Assembly (NCBI GenBank): GCA_000349905.1
Contig: KB722743.1
Coordinates: 536,252-600,251 of the forward strand
Origin: Volvariella volvacea V23
Taxonomy: Eukaryota > Basidiomycota > Agaricomycetes > Agaricales > Pluteaceae
Length of the DNA: 64,000 bases
Direction of reading: 5' to 3'
Position 1 is the first letter of the stretch; each line of letters starts with the position of its first letter. This document shows positions 61,403 to 64,000 of this stretch, piece after piece. The position numbers and the translations under genes are program-made. The notes beneath the pieces are model-generated. The model searched no databases and was not told where the DNA came from. It was given only the letters and a program-made list of their open reading frames with translations.

Positions 61403-63804
61403 CTACTTCTTCGCCGGTGCAAAGAAGTTGTTGATGCTCTTCTGGCCTCTCGCCAGCTTTGCAGACGCCTTCGTAGAAGAATTGCCGTTCCCGCTTTTGG
61501 AGGGACCACTCTTCGCCAGTGGTTTAGCTTTGGCGGCAGGCTTTGGTGGTGCTGCATCTTCTTCGGGCTCAGTTTCGGTGTGAGCACCAGACGGTCTACC
61601 TTTAAGCTTGCTCGTGTCGCCACCGCCTACGGTGATAGGCTTCTTCTTCTCCTCGGCTTCCGTCTTTTCAGCCTCTTTGGTCTCTTTAGTCTCTTTCGCT
61701 TTACCTTTGCCCTTCTTCGGCTTAACAGGCTCCGGCTCCTCCTCGTCAACAGATTCGTAACTGGAATAGTCTTCCGTAACTGCAAGCATGGCGTCGTCAG
61801 CCTGAGCGAAGCAACAGACTCGAATGACGTACTGATATAGCCTTTGTCGTCAATGTTCGTTCTACTCTTCATCACTCTCTTCTTTTTCAATCCATTCCGA
61901 CCAACTGGTATCACTTTCTTCGGTTTCGCCACCCTCTTTGGCTTTGGTTTACTCTCGGTAGCATCCTCCATCTCCACATCACGATCACTAGCAAGACCCA
62001 TTGGCTGGAACTCGTCCTCCTCCTCCTTTCCTGCTGAAAGATGCTCCGACTCTGCCTCTGACTCATCCGACAAGATCCATTTCATATTGTTCGAGGCTGT
62101 ACGCCGGCTCTCCTTAATTACTTTATCTAAAGTGGGGGTTTGATTACCATCAAGTGTTTAGTGCATGGCAAAAGTGAAACGAACCATCATCAAGCTCCAT
62201 CATAGATTTCAACTCGCGCTGTGCAAGCTCTTCATCCCGGGCCGCAGCTTTTGACTTTCGGCTTTGAGCCGCTTTGGGAGCCGGTCCTTCGTCTTCGTCA
62301 GAAGACATTACAACATTTCGTTGAACCCGTACGGCTGGCCCCTTGGATGGCTTGCTCGAGGCGACTGGGGCAGCTGGCTGATCAGAGTCATCATCCGAGT
62401 GGGGTGCACTGGATATCTTTCGTTTTGTCCCTCGCTAAAGGAAACGAATGAGGAATTGTAGTTTGGTGATGGGTCGGTTACACACCTTGGGTTCTTCGGG
62501 AGCCGACTTTGAAGCTGCTGCTACCTTTGTCTTTGTCTTTGCACCTGCTTTCTCGGTGTCCGTCTCTCTGTCAGTAGCCTGTTCTTTCTTCTCCTTCTCC
62601 TTCCCTTTCCCTTTCACCTTGCTATCCTCAGCTTTCTCTTCAGTTTTCGCGGAGTTAGACTTTTTAGGCTGGAAGAAGGTCATTCTCTTCTGTTTATTCT
62701 CCGCCGGTTCCTCGTGTTTAGCAACTGGAGCCTTGTTCTTGTTGTCAATAGTAAACTTCTTCCCAGCAGTCTCCTTCGCAGCTTCGGGTTTTTTCGCATC
62801 TTTGGCGTCTTTATCTGTCTTCGCAGCTGGTTTGGACGGTCCAGCAGCTGGCCCAGCAGCTGTAGTGCGGCCGGGACCACCCGTGGATGTTCTACGGAAC
62901 GGAAGCATCTTTGGAGCTTCAATAGGACAGAGCTAAGTGTCATGGGTCAGAAATGTTGGAGAGCCGACGAGGGTACTAGTGGTACTAAATCACCTTGATG
63001 TTCGGGCATGTGAGTCTACCGACTTTGTGTGCCCACTCTTCGCCATTTTTGTTGTCTATTTCGCGAACAGTCTCAGTGGGGTGGGTGATCAAGACGCCGT
63101 CCTGAATTCGTTGAGATCTATCAGAAACCTGACCTCATAGCGTCAAGAGAGCACACGTACGATCAGACGAGAAGGCCCGACGCTGTAGACGTGCTCGGTC
63201 ATGATTGTCTCGTATCGCGATCGCGCGGCTACAATGAACCTAAGCCTAATCCACAACAGAAATAAGAACCATAACTCACCCTCCAAGTCACCTTCGTTAA
63301 CCACCATAATAAGGTGCTCCGTCACATCCTCTCCTCCACCATACCCATCCTCATCACAATCAGCACCTACTTCCTCCTCGGGCGGGGTTGGGTCATACAT
63401 TATCATCGCATCGTAAGCCTCAGAATCTTGAGAGCTAAAAGGTGCTTTTTGTTGTGCCTTGCGTTCGACGTATGCTTCTCCAGTGAGCATGTAAGTCGCC
63501 GAAACCGTTTGGCCCCTGTAGCCGGCGTTGTGATGATACGTTGCGAGTTCCCTTGCTTGTTCAATGGTCCATTAGAACGAAAAGGCATAGCACGGAGTAC
63601 GAGCGCGGCACTCTCACTCTTTAGCTGTATCTACATGTATCCCAAAATGTCGACTTAGGAAACGGAACGTGACCTGAACGAATTAGAATGGACATGTCAA
63701 CTGTTGTCCTTCCCCGGGCGGGAACTATTGGAAAGAGCACATACAACATTGCGGTCAATATACACATGCTTCGTCAAGTAGTCTTCAATTTCTTTCGTAG
63801 TCAT
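61403..63804 (-). CDS. POLD3: DNA polymerase delta subunit 3 (Pol32/Cdc27/POLD3)
   Basis: Accessory subunit of the lagging-strand polymerase delta, linking it to PCNA in the nucleus. Nine exons: 63745..63804, 63618..63673, 63280..63551, 63161..63228, 62994..63101, 62486..62932, 62185..62434, 61833..62126, 61403..61779, giving 643 residues in phase. The N-terminal winged-helix part shows TFRFLSRHFGIHVDTAKEEL and GQTVSATYMLTG. The long middle is charged and Lys/Glu/Ala-rich. Near the end is the conserved TEDYSSYESV segment, and the C-terminus carries a PCNA-binding PIP box, QKSINNFF (about 631-638). Length is in the upper range for fungi because of the disordered middle. It is transcribed leftwards towards the membrane-protein array. 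Confidence 0.9.
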
Positions 63805-64000
63805 CTAGGACCGGTTCGTGAACTGGGTTGGAAGGAAGGTGTGGCTCTCGAGAAATGATGGTGAGAAGCGTGACGGAGCGCGATGCGTCACGCGTATGTA
63901 ACACGCGTGACTACAAGAGCCCCCCTGTGTGGCGACTTGGGGTTGTTCTATCACCTGGAGCGATAAGGTATGCAGGCAAGGCCCCTAGTTTTGGTTTCTC
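63805..64000. other. POLD3 upstream region
   Basis: Short 5' flank to the window edge; contains repeats of CACGCGT-like words but no gene. Confidence 0.4.

Overview
The window is nuclear DNA from a fungus, most likely an Agaricomycete basidiomycete. The evidence is the very dense short introns (46-90 nt, GT-AG), a STE12 regulator that carries C2H2 fingers behind its STE domain, expanded F-box genes, and protein families typical of mushrooms. Almost all real genes are split, so the models below were assembled by joining exons at GT/AG sites in matching phase; no species can be named.

Layout. 1-1466: 3' part of VPS36 (ESCRT-II). 2180-2516: small secreted Cys-rich protein. 2778-6324: decayed F-box gene, relic of a mitochondrial carrier 3' end, and intact F-box gene A. 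6600-9450: nothing recognised. 9459-13471: STE12. About 13960-26600: a 12.6 kb stretch without a supported gene. 26606-29116: SRP9/SRP21 and a 2-oxodicarboxylate carrier, divergently transcribed. 29640-33156: two broken F-box genes (B, C); B and the adjoining carrier 3' end are the source or sister of the copy at 4.2-6.6 kb. 33480-35694: uncharacterised multi-exon gene. 37201-42336: Msb1/Mug8-type polarity gene carrying five in-frame stop codons. 43150-45241: F-box fragment D and intact F-box-like gene E. 45451-49805: glycogen phosphorylase in 34 exons. 51602-52935: membrane-anchored cupredoxin with a damaged splice site. 53338-60660: tandem array of short single-pass membrane proteins, all on the minus strand. 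61403-63804: DNA polymerase delta subunit 3.

The housekeeping genes (VPS36, SRP9, ODC carrier, GPH1, POLD3, STE12) look complete and conserved. Between them lie fast-evolving families: F-box genes with whole, frameshifted and truncated copies, and the membrane-protein array. The strongest candidate for something undescribed is that array at 53.3-60.7 kb: five gene copies plus two relics, sharing an N-terminal Tyr-Asp-x-Ala-Leu-Leu motif, a PFWRTxKGK juxtamembrane motif, one glycine-zipper-like membrane helix and a variable Ser/Pro-rich tail. Two other themes recur: micro-exons of 5-7 nt in conserved genes, and inactivating changes that fit C:G to T:A transitions.
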